Assembly (NCBI GenBank): GCA_964486825.1
Contig: CAZAQS010000263.1
Coordinates: 1 to 6,618 of the forward strand
Length of the DNA stretch: 6,618 nt
Source: CAZAQS01 sp964486825
GTDB lineage: Bacteria > Chloroflexota > Anaerolineae > Anaerolineales > UBA4823
Reading direction: 5' to 3'
Positions 1-5,284 of this stretch are shown here, piece by piece. Position numbers and translations under genes: made by a program. Position 1 is the first letter of the stretch. Each line of letters starts with the position of its first letter. The notes under the pieces were generated by a model that saw nothing but the letters and a program-made list of their open reading frames with translations, searched no databases and had not been told where the DNA came from.

Positions 1-1971
1 AACGAAGACGCTATCGCGATCTCAGAATGGAACGGTCCACGGGATGAAGGCGGCTATTATTGGCAAACCATGGAAGCTGTCGCTCGCCAGTACAATATCG
101 ACCTGGACGCTACCGTTCGAACGTTATCCGAGCCTAAGATGGATATGATCCTGTATGGGACCCGGGGAGAGGAGGTGACCGTTCATTATCAAAACCGGGA
201 CGGACGTAAAGCCACGTTCCGCACCCCGTTTGAAGGCGTCATCCGTAACCTGGAGCGGCGTTACAACGAAACTAGCTCGGAATATATGCGCGACAAAATC
301 TCGCAGTTTATGAACCAACGCACTTGCGCCACCTGTGGTGGGGCCCGGCTGCGCAAGGAAGCCCTGGCAGTGACAATCAACGATATCAATATCGTCCACG
401 TGACAGAGTGGCCTGTGTTGCGTACCTTAGAGTGGGTCAACGAGCTTTACGGGACAAATTCTCCTCTGACCTCTCGCCAGAGGGCGATTTCCGAGCGCAT
501 ACTTAAGGAGATCCAGGCTCGACTGGGCTTCCTGGTTGACGTGGGACTGGATTACCTGACCCTCAATCGCTCGGCGGCCTCGCTTTCTGGAGGGGAGGCT
601 CAGCGGATCCGCCTGGCTACCCAGATAGGATCCAGGCTGATGGGCGTCCTTTATGTATTGGACGAGCCTTCCATCGGGTTACATCCAAGGGATAACAACC
701 GGCTCCTGAGAACATTGATGGGCTTGAGAGACCTGGGGAACACCGTCCTGGTCGTCGAGCACGATGAAGAGACCATCCGTACCGCTGATTGGATCCTGGA
801 CCTGGGACCAGGGGCAGGAGAACACGGCGGCCTGGTGGTTGCCGAAGGGCCGGTAAGTGCGATCCTTGAAAACACCGAATCCTTAACCGGCGCCTACCTT
901 TCAGGGCGGTTAAGCGTGCCAATCCCTGATAAACGGCGTAATGGCAATGGTAAAAACCTTACCGTCGTAGGGGCGCGCGAGAACAACCTGAAGAATATCA
1001 ACGTAAGCATCCCATTAGGGAAATTGGTCTGCATCACAGGTGTATCGGGTTCCGGCAAATCTACACTGATGGTCGAGATCCTTTACAAAGCCCTGGCACG
1101 GGAGCTTCACGGCTCACATACCCAACCAGGGGATTATGACCGGATCGAGGGCCTAGATCTCATTGACAAGATCATCAATATAGACCAATCGCCTATTGGC
1201 CGGACACCCCGGTCCAATCCCGGCACCTACACCAGCCTTTTCGATGAGATCCGCAAGTTGTTTGCTGAGCTACCGGAGAGCAAAATCCGCGGGTACAAAC
1301 CAGGCAGGTTTTCTTTCAATGTACATGGGGGACGATGTGAGGCCTGCCAGGGGCAGGGGCAGCTACGCATCGAAATGCAATTCCTCCCGGATGTCTACGT
1401 CCCCTGTGACGTTTGCCATGGGGCCCGCTTTAACCGAGAGACACTCCAGGTGCGGTTCAAAGATCTGGATATCTCTCAGGTACTCGACCTGACTGTGGAC
1501 CAGGCACTGGAAGTCTTCTCCGCATTCCCAGCCATGATGAATAAGCTTACCACTCTGCAGGCGGTCGGATTGGGGTATATCCGCATTGGCCAACCTGCCC
1601 CTACCCTTTCCGGCGGCGAGGCACAACGTGTGAAGTTAGCTAAAGAGCTCTCACGCCGTGCCACCGGGAGGACACTGTATGTTTTGGACGAGCCATCAGT
1701 TGGGTTACATGCTGCAGACGTGCATAAGCTTATCGAGGTGCTTCAACGCCTGGTAGATTCCGGCAACAGCGTGCTGATCATTGAGCATAACCTGGATATC
1801 ATCAAGGTGGCCGACCATATCATCGACCTTGGCCCTGAGGGAGGCGATCGTGGCGGCGAGTTGGTCGCGGAAGGAACGCCAGAAGAAGTAGCTCAACTGG
1901 ATGCTTCTTACACGGGGCAGTTCTTACGACAAACAGTCGCAGAAAGACATTTAACCGGGAAAGTTTTGTAG
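1..1971 (+). CDS. uvrA: UvrA, excinuclease ABC subunit A (5' end outside window)
   Basis: UvrA is the damage-sensing ATPase of nucleotide excision repair; as a dimer it loads UvrB onto lesions in the cytoplasm. The frame is open from base 1, giving 656 residues; family members are roughly 940-960 long, so about 300 N-terminal residues, including the first Walker A, lie outside. Visible, by window codon: a CxxC pair (109, 112); the first ABC signature LSGGEAQRIRLA (195-206) and Walker B YVLDEPSIGLH (from 218) with the following EHDE; second-domain Walker A GVSGSGKST (347-355); the zinc motif C-x2-C-x19-C-x2-C (446, 449, 469, 472); the second signature LSGGEAQRVKLA (from 536), Walker B YVLDEPSVGLH (from 560) and IIEHN. 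All key residues in the visible part look intact. The ATG at base 70 is internal, because UvrA-like sequence continues upstream of it. The gene ends 9 bases before the convergent methyltransferase gene, and I see no terminator between them. Confidence 0.98.
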   Translation, partial: NEDAIAISEWNGPRDEGGYYWQTMEAVARQYNIDLDATVRTLSEPKMDMILYGTRGEEVTVHYQNRDGRKATFRTPFEGVIRNLERRYNETSSEYMRDKISQFMNQRTCATCGGARLRKEALAVTINDINIVHVTEWPVLRTLEWVNELYGTNSPLTSRQRAISERILKEIQARLGFLVDVGLDYLTLNRSAASLSGGEAQRIRLATQIGSRLMGVLYVLDEPSIGLHPRDNNRLLRTLMGLRDLGNTVLVVEHDEETIRTADWILDLGPGAGEHGGLVVAEGPVSAILENTESLTGAYLSGRLSVPIPDKRRNGNGKNLTVVGARENNLKNINVSIPLGKLVCITGVSGSGKSTLMVEILYKALARELHGSHTQPGDYDRIEGLDLIDKIINIDQSPIGRTPRSNPGTYTSLFDEIRKLFAELPESKIRGYKPGRFSFNVHGGRCEACQGQGQLRIEMQFLPDVYVPCDVCHGARFNRETLQVRFKDLDISQVLDLTVDQALEVFSAFPAMMNKLTTLQAVGLGYIRIGQPAPTLSGGEAQRVKLAKELSRRATGRTLYVLDEPSVGLHAADVHKLIEVLQRLVDSGNSVLIIEHNLDIIKVADHIIDLGPEGGDRGGELVAEGTPEEVAQLDASYTGQFLRQTVAERHLTGKVL

Positions 1972-1980
1972 CAAAAAGTT

Positions 1981-2766
1981 TCAAGAGCGCCTCTGCCGCA
2001 CCACCTCGAATAACAGGATACCGGTAGCCACAGCAGCATTCAAGGATTCTGTTACCCCCGGCATAGGGATTTTCACCCGCTCATGGGCAAGGGACTGAGC
2101 TTGTTCGCCGACACCCTCGGCTTCTCCACCAATGACCAGGGCAAGGGGAGATTTCATATCGATCTCCGTATAGTCTACCGCTCCCGCAGCATCCGCCAGG
2201 TAAACCTTCACTTCCGTATTCGTTCCAGGGCTGAGATACTCCTTGATTCCATACCAGGAACTCGAATGTATGGGCAAGCGAAAATGAGCTCCCATTCCCG
2301 AACGCATCACCTTTGGGGAGAAGGGGTCAGCCGAGCCTGGCCCTAGCAGCACAGCTTCCACACCTGCAGCTGCTGCGGTCCTCAGGATCGCACCTAGATT
2401 GCCCGGATCCCGCATCCCATCCAAGATCAAGACAAAACCTGGCTCAGGGGGAAGTGGGAGTTGCCGAATCGGTAAAACAGCCAGGATACCCTGGGGAGTC
2501 TCCGTATCTCCAGCAGCTTTAAGCACGTGGGGAGCTACCTGTTCTACCTGTATTCCATAGGCCTGAAAGCTGTGGAGAACCTGCAAACCTCTATGGCTGA
2601 TAGCCTCACTATAAAATACCAAATCAGGTAACCATCCATGAGCGAGGGCTTCTTCTACAAGGCGTACGCCTTCAATTACAAAAGATCCTGCTTCACGCCG
2701 CGCTTTCGCGCTCGTGTTCAACGCCCGCATCATTTGAACTTTCGAATTGCGTGTTGACGTAATCAT
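1981..2766 (-). CDS. SpoU/TrmH-family RNA 2'-O-ribose methyltransferase
   Basis: This 261-residue protein is a SPOUT-fold enzyme expected to transfer a methyl group from S-adenosylmethionine to a ribose 2'-hydroxyl in rRNA or tRNA. Residues 1 to about 95 resemble the N-terminal RNA-binding domain of the RlmB/TsnR/YsgA type (ITSTRNSKVQ at the start, FVIEGVRLVEEAL around 29-41). The catalytic domain shows the three SpoU motifs: motif 1 LDGMRDPGNLGAILRTA (115-131, with N123 and R129), motif 2 VIGGEAEGV (211-219), and motif 3 IPMPGVTESLNAAVA (233-247), which form the knotted cofactor site. The substrate nucleotide cannot be told from the sequence. It starts 42 bases after the macro-domain gene on the same strand and probably shares its promoter. 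The ribosome-binding site is weak (AGG about 9 bases before ATG), so expression may be low or depend on translation of the gene upstream. Family assignment is firm; a specific gene name is not. Confidence 0.93.
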   Translation of the reverse strand: MITSTRNSKVQMMRALNTSAKARREAGSFVIEGVRLVEEALAHGWLPDLVFYSEAISHRGLQVLHSFQAYGIQVEQVAPHVLKAAGDTETPQGILAVLPIRQLPLPPEPGFVLILDGMRDPGNLGAILRTAAAAGVEAVLLGPGSADPFSPKVMRSGMGAHFRLPIHSSSWYGIKEYLSPGTNTEVKVYLADAAGAVDYTEIDMKSPLALVIGGEAEGVGEQAQSLAHERVKIPMPGVTESLNAAVATGILLFEVVRQRRS

Positions 2767-2808
2767 ATGGACAGACCTGGTAACCGGGAAACTGGTGGAA
2801 AAACGACA

Positions 2809-3381
2809 CTACGCTTCCATCCAGCCTTGCGCCTCCCACTCTGCAAGAAAAGCTGTAATCGTCGATTCATCGAAAAGCGTCAAATGCACCAGGCTCAATC
2901 GTGAATCAGGCTGATCTTGAAAATAATCGGATATCGCCTTGTAGAAGACTGCTGCCGCTCGATCCTTCGGGAAGCCAAATATGCCGGTCGAAATCGCAGG
3001 GAGGGCAATCGAGGAAACCCTGAGCTGATCAGCCAGCTTCAAGCATCCTGTGACAGCCTGGGAGAGTTTTATGTCTTCGTCGCCATCACCCCACACAGGA
3101 CCAACAGCATGGAAGATATACTTGCTGGGCAAGTTGCCGGCGCTGGTATAAGCTGGAGCTGAATGCGATACGGGACCATTTTCTCGAACCCAGCGGTTGC
3201 TTTCATCTTGAATCTGAGTACCACCCTTACGGGAAATAACGCCTGCCACCCCACCGCCATGCTGAAGATGGCTATTGGCTGCATTTACAATTGCATCCAC
3301 CCTTTCTTCGGTAAGGTCTCCTTTCACCACCCGCAGGCGTTGACCAGAAGGGAATATATGCTCTTGTAGAACGGTATTCAT
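2809..3381 (-). CDS. Macro-domain protein (ADP-ribose binding, possible deacylase or hydrolase)
   Basis: This is a single-domain macro protein of 190 residues. Macro domains bind ADP-ribose or O-acetyl-ADP-ribose, and many bacterial ones remove ADP-ribose from proteins or nucleic acids or deacetylate O-acetyl-ADP-ribose. Visible: GDLTEERVDAIVNAAN (21-36), with the ligand-contacting Asp22 and the NAAN loop; the glycine-rich HGGGVAG loop (41-47); HAVGPVWGDG (91-100); and the phosphate-binding loop PAISTGIFGFP (128-138). HGGGVAG resembles the Af1521-like group more than the GGGGVDG of YmdB/MacroD, so catalytic activity is uncertain. The start chosen is the ATG at 3381, with GGAGGT four bases upstream. 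The frame is open for 15 more codons, to 3426, but that stretch contains this gene's promoter. The RNA methyltransferase gene follows 42 bases downstream, suggesting co-transcription. There is no signal peptide, so the protein should be cytoplasmic. Confidence 0.93.
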   Translation of the reverse strand: MNTVLQEHIFPSGQRLRVVKGDLTEERVDAIVNAANSHLQHGGGVAGVISRKGGTQIQDESNRWVRENGPVSHSAPAYTSAGNLPSKYIFHAVGPVWGDGDEDIKLSQAVTGCLKLADQLRVSSIALPAISTGIFGFPKDRAAAVFYKAISDYFQDQPDSRLSLVHLTLFDESTITAFLAEWEAQGWMEA

Positions 3382-3385
3382 TCCC

Positions 3386-3391
3386 ACCTCC
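3386..3391 (-). promoter_or_regulatory. Ribosome-binding site that fixes the macro-gene start
   Basis: On the minus strand GGAGGT is followed by GGGA and then ATG at 3381. The predicted transcription start falls at about 3390-3391, so the mRNA would begin almost exactly with this site, leaving a 5' leader of only about 9-10 bases. CCTCC lies immediately upstream (CCTCCTGGAGG). If transcription began slightly earlier, this could pair with and hide the site. Confidence 0.75.
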
Positions 3392-3397
3392 AGGAGG

Positions 3398-3426
3398 ATT
3401 TTAGCATGGGCCTTTATCAGCGTCAA
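3398..3426 (-). promoter_or_regulatory. Sigma70-type promoter for macro gene and RNA methyltransferase
   Basis: Reading the minus strand, the -35 element TTGACG (3426-3421) and the -10 element TAAAAT (3403-3398) are separated by exactly 17 bases. Both are one mismatch from consensus. The promoter begins 8 bases after the end of the U-run of the rplT terminator, so the macro-methyltransferase pair is insulated from the ribosomal operon and has its own start. Confidence 0.8.
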
Positions 3427-3434
3427 CGCAGGTT

Positions 3435-3470
3435 AAAAAGAAACGCGGAGCTGATTTTTCTCAGCTCCGC
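3435..3470 (-). terminator. Intrinsic terminator of the infC-rpmI-rplT operon
   Basis: On the minus strand GCGGAGCTGA and TCAGCTCCGC form a perfect 10-bp GC-rich stem (3470-3461 with 3454-3445) closed by the six-base loop GAAAAA. It is followed by the T-rich run GTTTCTTTTT (3444-3435). It begins 22 bases after the rplT stop codon. Confidence 0.95.
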
Positions 3471-3492
3471 TACGAATCGTGATCAGGATGAT

Positions 3493-3843
3493 TTAAGTGC
3501 CAAGCGCTTTAGAGACCACAGCCTGGAAAGTTTGCGGGTCGCGAACTGCCAGGTCTGCCAGCATTTTCCGGTTCAGGCTGATCTGAGCCACTTTCATGCC
3601 ATGCATCAAGCGACTGTAGGTTGTACCGTTTAGACGAGCGCCGGCGTTGATGCGGGTAATCCATAAGCGACGCAAATCCCGCTTTCTGGTGCGGCGGTCG
3701 CGATAGGAATACCACAAGCTTTTCAGCATCGCCTCGTTTGCCCGCCTGAACAGGCGGTGGCGGGTACCGAATTGCCCCTTGGTCATCTTCAATATTTTTT
3801 TATGGTGCCGGCGACGGTTTGGGCCGGTCTTCACACGAGCCAT
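3493..3843 (-). CDS. rplT: 50S ribosomal protein L20
   Basis: L20 is an early-assembly protein of the large ribosomal subunit that binds 23S rRNA. The 116 residues match the usual length. The basic N-terminal extension (MARVKTGPNRRRHHKKILK) is followed by the conserved GQFGTRHRLFRRANEAMLKS, YRDRRTRKRDLRRLWI and TRINAGARLNGTTYSRLMHGM segments, covering about residues 23-86. The ATG is preceded by GGAG at an 8-base spacing. It is the last gene of infC-rpmI-rplT, 105 bases after rpmI and just before a strong terminator. In E. coli and Bacillus, L20 represses its own operon by binding its mRNA; whether this happens here is unproven, but hairpins lie in both gaps of the operon. Confidence 0.98.
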   Translation of the reverse strand: MARVKTGPNRRRHHKKILKMTKGQFGTRHRLFRRANEAMLKSLWYSYRDRRTRKRDLRRLWITRINAGARLNGTTYSRLMHGMKVAQISLNRKMLADLAVRDPQTFQAVVSKALGT

Positions 3844-3864
3844 TATTTACTCTCCTGCGAACCC

Positions 3865-3906
3865 CTGGACGCCGGTCGCTTTTCACTCCCTGTTGTATGC
3901 ATCCAG
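3865..3906 (-). promoter_or_regulatory. Possible regulatory hairpin between rpmI and rplT
   Basis: In the rpmI-rplT gap, CTGGATGC (3906-3899) can pair with GCGTCCAG (3872-3865) on the minus-strand transcript. This gives 8 bp with one G-U pair and encloses a 26-base loop. No U-run follows, so it is not an intrinsic terminator. It ends 13 bases before the rplT Shine-Dalgarno sequence. A role in translation control by L20 or in mRNA processing is inference only. Confidence 0.35.
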
Positions 3907-3948
3907 CAGCCGCGATAAAAATTGGTTGTTTAAATACTCTCTGGTATT

Positions 3949-4182
3949 TTACTTCTTGCCCATATAAGGCGCCAGGCGCTGAACCCGCTTGACGATGCCG
4001 CGTCCCTTTACAGGGACCATTTCACTGAACAGCTGCTTTGTGCGCTTCGATGTACGGCGGCGCAAGTGGCTTTTGCCACCCTTCGTCCGCACCAGCAAAC
4101 CTGTTCCAGTCAAACGAAAACGCTTGGAGGTCGCCTTGTGGGTTTTGATCTTATACTTACCGGTTGTCTGCTTGCGTGGCAC
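3949..4182 (-). CDS. rpmI: 50S ribosomal protein L35
   Basis: L35 is a small, very basic protein of the large ribosomal subunit. From the GTG at 4182 the product has 77 residues, somewhat more than the usual 64-66. It begins VPRKQTTGKYKIKTHKATSK, with GTG read as Met. The family pattern KxKTHKxxxKRFxxTGxG is followed by HLRRRTSKRTKQ and a C-terminal MVPVKGRGIVKRVQRLAPYMGKK-like tail. The GTG start is chosen because AGGAG stands 7 bases upstream. A longer frame from 4203 would place this Shine-Dalgarno sequence inside the coding region and add seven residues not seen in L35. It lies between infC (91 bases upstream) and rplT, the classic order. Confidence 0.96.
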   Translation of the reverse strand: MPRKQTTGKYKIKTHKATSKRFRLTGTGLLVRTKGGKSHLRRRTSKRTKQLFSEMVPVKGRGIVKRVQRLAPYMGKK

Positions 4183-4189
4183 TTTAAAG

Positions 4190-4194
4190 CTCCT
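4190..4194 (-). promoter_or_regulatory. Ribosome-binding site that fixes the rpmI GTG start
   Basis: On the minus strand AGGAG is followed by the 7-base spacer CTTTAAA and then GTG at 4182. This supports GTG at 4182 rather than the in-frame GTG at 4203. Confidence 0.85.
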
Positions 4195-4206
4195 CTCACA
4201 CAAAAT

Positions 4207-4232
4207 TCCGCGGAATAACTTTCATCCGCGGA
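4207..4232 (-). promoter_or_regulatory. Hairpin with short U-run between infC and rpmI (attenuator or processing site)
   Basis: Two copies of the self-complementary octamer TCCGCGGA (4207-4214 and 4225-4232) can pair into an 8-bp GC-rich stem with a 10-base loop. On the minus strand AATTTTGTG follows. The U-run has only four bases, so it would be at most a partial terminator. It lies 12 bases upstream of the rpmI Shine-Dalgarno sequence. In E. coli, L20 acts on structure in this same intergenic region; equivalence here is inference. Confidence 0.5.
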
Positions 4233-4273
4233 TGATCGGACATTCCATTTTACCTCAGAAAACGCTGAACCAA

Positions 4274-4801
4274 TTATTTCTTTTTGGCCTTGCTGGGGGC
4301 CAACACCATCAGCATGCTCCGTCCTTCCAAACCAGGCGCCTGTTCAACCTGTGCAACATCTGACAGTTCTTCAGCGACTTCTTTTAAGTCTTTCAGCGCC
4401 AGGTCAAGGTAATCGATTTCCCGGCCTCGAAAACGGATGCGGACTTTCACTTTCATCCCATCTTCAAGCCAGCGGCGGGCATCCCGTACTTTGAATGAAC
4501 GATGATGTACGTTGGTCTTAGGTCGCAGGCGGATTTCCTTGATCTCTACCTTGGTCTGAGCCTTGCGAGCCTCACGCTCTTTCTTCGTTTTCTCGTACAA
4601 AAACTTGCCGAAGTCCATGATGCGGCAAACGGGAGGGTCTGCATTAGGCGCTACTTCCACAAGATCGAGACCTGCTTCACGCGCCATTCTCCGCGCATCT
4701 TCGACCGGCACGACCCCTACGTTATCGCCATCCGCCCCGATCAAACGAACTTCCTTCACCCGAATTGTTTCATTAACCCGAAAACCTGTTGCGCTGATAA
4801 T
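4274..4801 (-). CDS. infC: Translation initiation factor IF-3, non-AUG start
   Basis: IF-3 binds the 30S subunit, keeps it apart from 50S and checks start-codon and initiator tRNA pairing. The protein is about 175 residues, normal for the family. The N-domain carries RVNETIRVKEVRLIGADGDN near the start, then DLVEVAPNADPPVCRIMDFGK. A charged linker (YEKTKKEREARKAQ) leads to the C-domain (EIKEIRLRP, then HDxxxK-like HHRSFKVRDARRWLEDG, KVRIRFRGRE). Going upstream, the frame is closed by TAG at 4804-4802. The only codons between this stop and the conserved FRVNETIR segment are ATT (4801), ATC (4798) and a few sense codons, with no ATG, GTG or TTG. AAGGAG lies 3 bases before ATT and 6 before ATC. 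The first GTG, at 4759, would remove conserved residues and has no Shine-Dalgarno sequence. E. coli infC also starts at AUU, which lets IF-3 repress its own translation; the same control is likely here. The choice between ATT and ATC is not settled; ATC has the better spacing. First gene of infC-rpmI-rplT. Confidence 0.95.
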   Translation of the reverse strand: MISATGFRVNETIRVKEVRLIGADGDNVGVVPVEDARRMAREAGLDLVEVAPNADPPVCRIMDFGKFLYEKTKKEREARKAQTKVEIKEIRLRPKTNVHHRSFKVRDARRWLEDGMKVKVRIRFRGREIDYLDLALKDLKEVAEELSDVAQVEQAPGLEGRSMLMVLAPSKAKKK

Positions 4802-4804
4802 CTA

Positions 4805-4810
4805 CTCCTT
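4805..4810 (-). promoter_or_regulatory. Ribosome-binding site of infC, marking a non-AUG start
   Basis: The minus strand reads AAGGAG-TAG-ATT-ATC-AGC. The Shine-Dalgarno sequence is strong and the next possible sense codons are ATT and ATC, with an in-frame TAG between it and ATT. No ATG, GTG or TTG occurs within usable distance in this frame. Confidence 0.85.
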
Positions 4811-4867
4811 TTTACACACTTCTTGCATACTTAAAGGGGAATATACCCTTAGCAATTAACGAGTTGC

Positions 4868-4897
4868 ATGATACCACAGGAGAGCATAAATCGTCAA
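4868..4897 (-). promoter_or_regulatory. Sigma70-type promoter of the infC-rpmI-rplT operon
   Basis: On the minus strand the -35 element TTGACG (4897-4892) and the -10 element TATCAT (4873-4868) are 18 bases apart. Transcription would start near 4861, giving a leader of about 60 bases before the AUU start. The leader has a small AAGGG/CCCTT stem but seems too short for a large L20-type leader fold. Confidence 0.7.
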
Positions 4898-4927
4898 CTA
4901 TTGGAGGGAATAAGTATAAAATAAGGG

Positions 4928-4956
4928 TTGCTTTATTGAACCTATCGCGCTATAAT
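4928..4956 (+). promoter_or_regulatory. Sigma70-type promoter of tRNA-Pro
   Basis: TTGCTT (4928-4933) and a perfect TATAAT (4951-4956) are separated by exactly 17 bases. The expected start near 4963 leaves a leader of about 15 bases before the mature tRNA 5' end. It is divergent from the infC promoter, with 30 bases between the two -35 elements. Confidence 0.85.
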
Positions 4957-4977
4957 CTACCCGCCCAACAGGCAAAT

Positions 4978-5055
4978 CGGGGCGTGGCGCAGCCCGGCTA
5001 GCGCGCTTGCATGGGGTGCAAGAGGCCCCGGGTTCAAATCCCGGCGCCCCGACCA
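4978..5055 (+). tRNA. tRNA-Pro, anticodon GGG
   Basis: The full cloverleaf can be drawn by hand. The acceptor stem is CGGGGCG (4978-4984) with CGCCCCG (5045-5051), all 7 pairs matched. The D stem is GCGC/GCGC (4987-4990, 5001-5004) around a 10-base loop. The anticodon stem is CTTGC/GCAAG (5006-5010, 5018-5022) with loop ATGGGGT, giving anticodon GGG at 5013-5015. A 5-base variable loop precedes the T stem CCGGG/CCCGG with loop TTCAAAT (5033-5039). The discriminator is A5052, and CCA is encoded at 5053-5055. The C1-G72 pair and A73 are typical bacterial proline identity features. It reads CCC, and CCU by wobble. Confidence 0.97.
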
Positions 5056-5060
5056 AAGAT

Positions 5061-5089
5061 CGATCTCCGGACAATGTCCGGCCGGATCG
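5061..5089 (+). other. Hairpin in the tRNA-Pro 3' trailer
   Basis: CCGGAC/GTCCGG (5067-5072 with 5076-5081) forms a 6-bp stem with loop AAT. An outer CGATC/GATCG helix (5061-5065, 5085-5089) can stack on it across a bulge. It starts 6 bases after the encoded CCA. No U-run follows, so it may guide trailer processing rather than end transcription by itself; this is inference. Confidence 0.4.
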
Positions 5090-5108
5090 TGTCCTACTCA
5101 ATGCTAAA

Positions 5109-5149
5109 AGAAGCCTCCTAGAAAGCGTATGCTCTCCCGGGAGGCTTCT
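5109..5149 (-). terminator. Inverted repeat, possible minus-strand terminator
   Basis: AGAAGCCTCC (5109-5118) and GGAGGCTTCT (5140-5149) pair perfectly over 10 bp around a 21-base loop that holds a small AGC/GCT stem. On the minus strand the stem is followed by TTTTAGC, a short U-run. On the plus strand it is followed by GGCTTACAAAG, with no U-run. The best reading is a backup terminator for the lipoprotein gene that keeps antisense transcription out of the tRNA gene. A plus-strand role in ending the tRNA transcript cannot be ruled out. Confidence 0.5.
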
Positions 5150-5189
5150 GGCTTACAAAGTTCACCTACATCGAAGTATTAGGTTAAAG

Positions 5190-5228
5190 GACGAACGCCC
5201 GGGTGAGGGGGGCACCCGGACGTTCGTC
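5190..5228 (-). terminator. Long GC-rich inverted repeat after the lipoprotein gene
   Basis: GACGAACG/CGTTCGTC (8 bp, 5190-5197 with 5221-5228), then one C-A mismatch, then CCGGGTG/CACCCGG (7 bp, 5199-5205 with 5213-5219) around loop AGGGGGG make a very stable hairpin. On the minus strand it stands 56 bases beyond the lipoprotein stop codon and is followed by CTTTAACCT, a weak U-run. It could be a terminator or an mRNA 3'-end-protecting structure. It could also be one copy of a dispersed intergenic repeat, which a single window cannot show. Confidence 0.5.
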
Positions 5229-5284
5229 TCCAGAATAATAGCATATATTATTGAGAAATGCAATAGTCAATTTTGTCAGGTTTT

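Noticed and set aside
70..1971. uvrA starting at the ATG at base 70.
   Set aside because: The frame stays open to base 1 with UvrA-like residues, and the first Walker A is missing, so the gene is simply cut by the window edge.
2809..3426. Macro protein of 205 residues from 3426.
   Set aside because: The first 15 codons overlap the -35 and -10 elements; a good ribosome-binding site points to the ATG at 3381.
3872..3898. GGGAGTGAAA on the minus strand between rpmI and rplT, which resembles a segment of 23S rRNA domain I.
   Set aside because: A match of about ten bases is easily chance, and this is not the 23S region known to bind L20.
3949..4203. Longer L35 frame from 4203.
   Set aside because: The ribosome-binding site AGGAG lies inside the added part, and the extra residues are not L35-like.
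3989..4363. Plus-strand frame of 124 codons opposite rpmI and infC.
   Set aside because: A shadow of two certain genes on the other strand, with no ribosome-binding site or recognisable domain.
4274..4759. infC starting at GTG 4759.
   Set aside because: No Shine-Dalgarno sequence there, and conserved N-terminal residues (FRVNETIR) would be lost; a strong site precedes ATT/ATC at 4801/4798.
4898..5101. Minus-strand open frame of 67 codons across the tRNA gene, containing VGAPGFEPGASCTP.
   Set aside because: This is the well-known false protein made by translating the antisense of a tRNA gene; the tRNA cloverleaf is complete.
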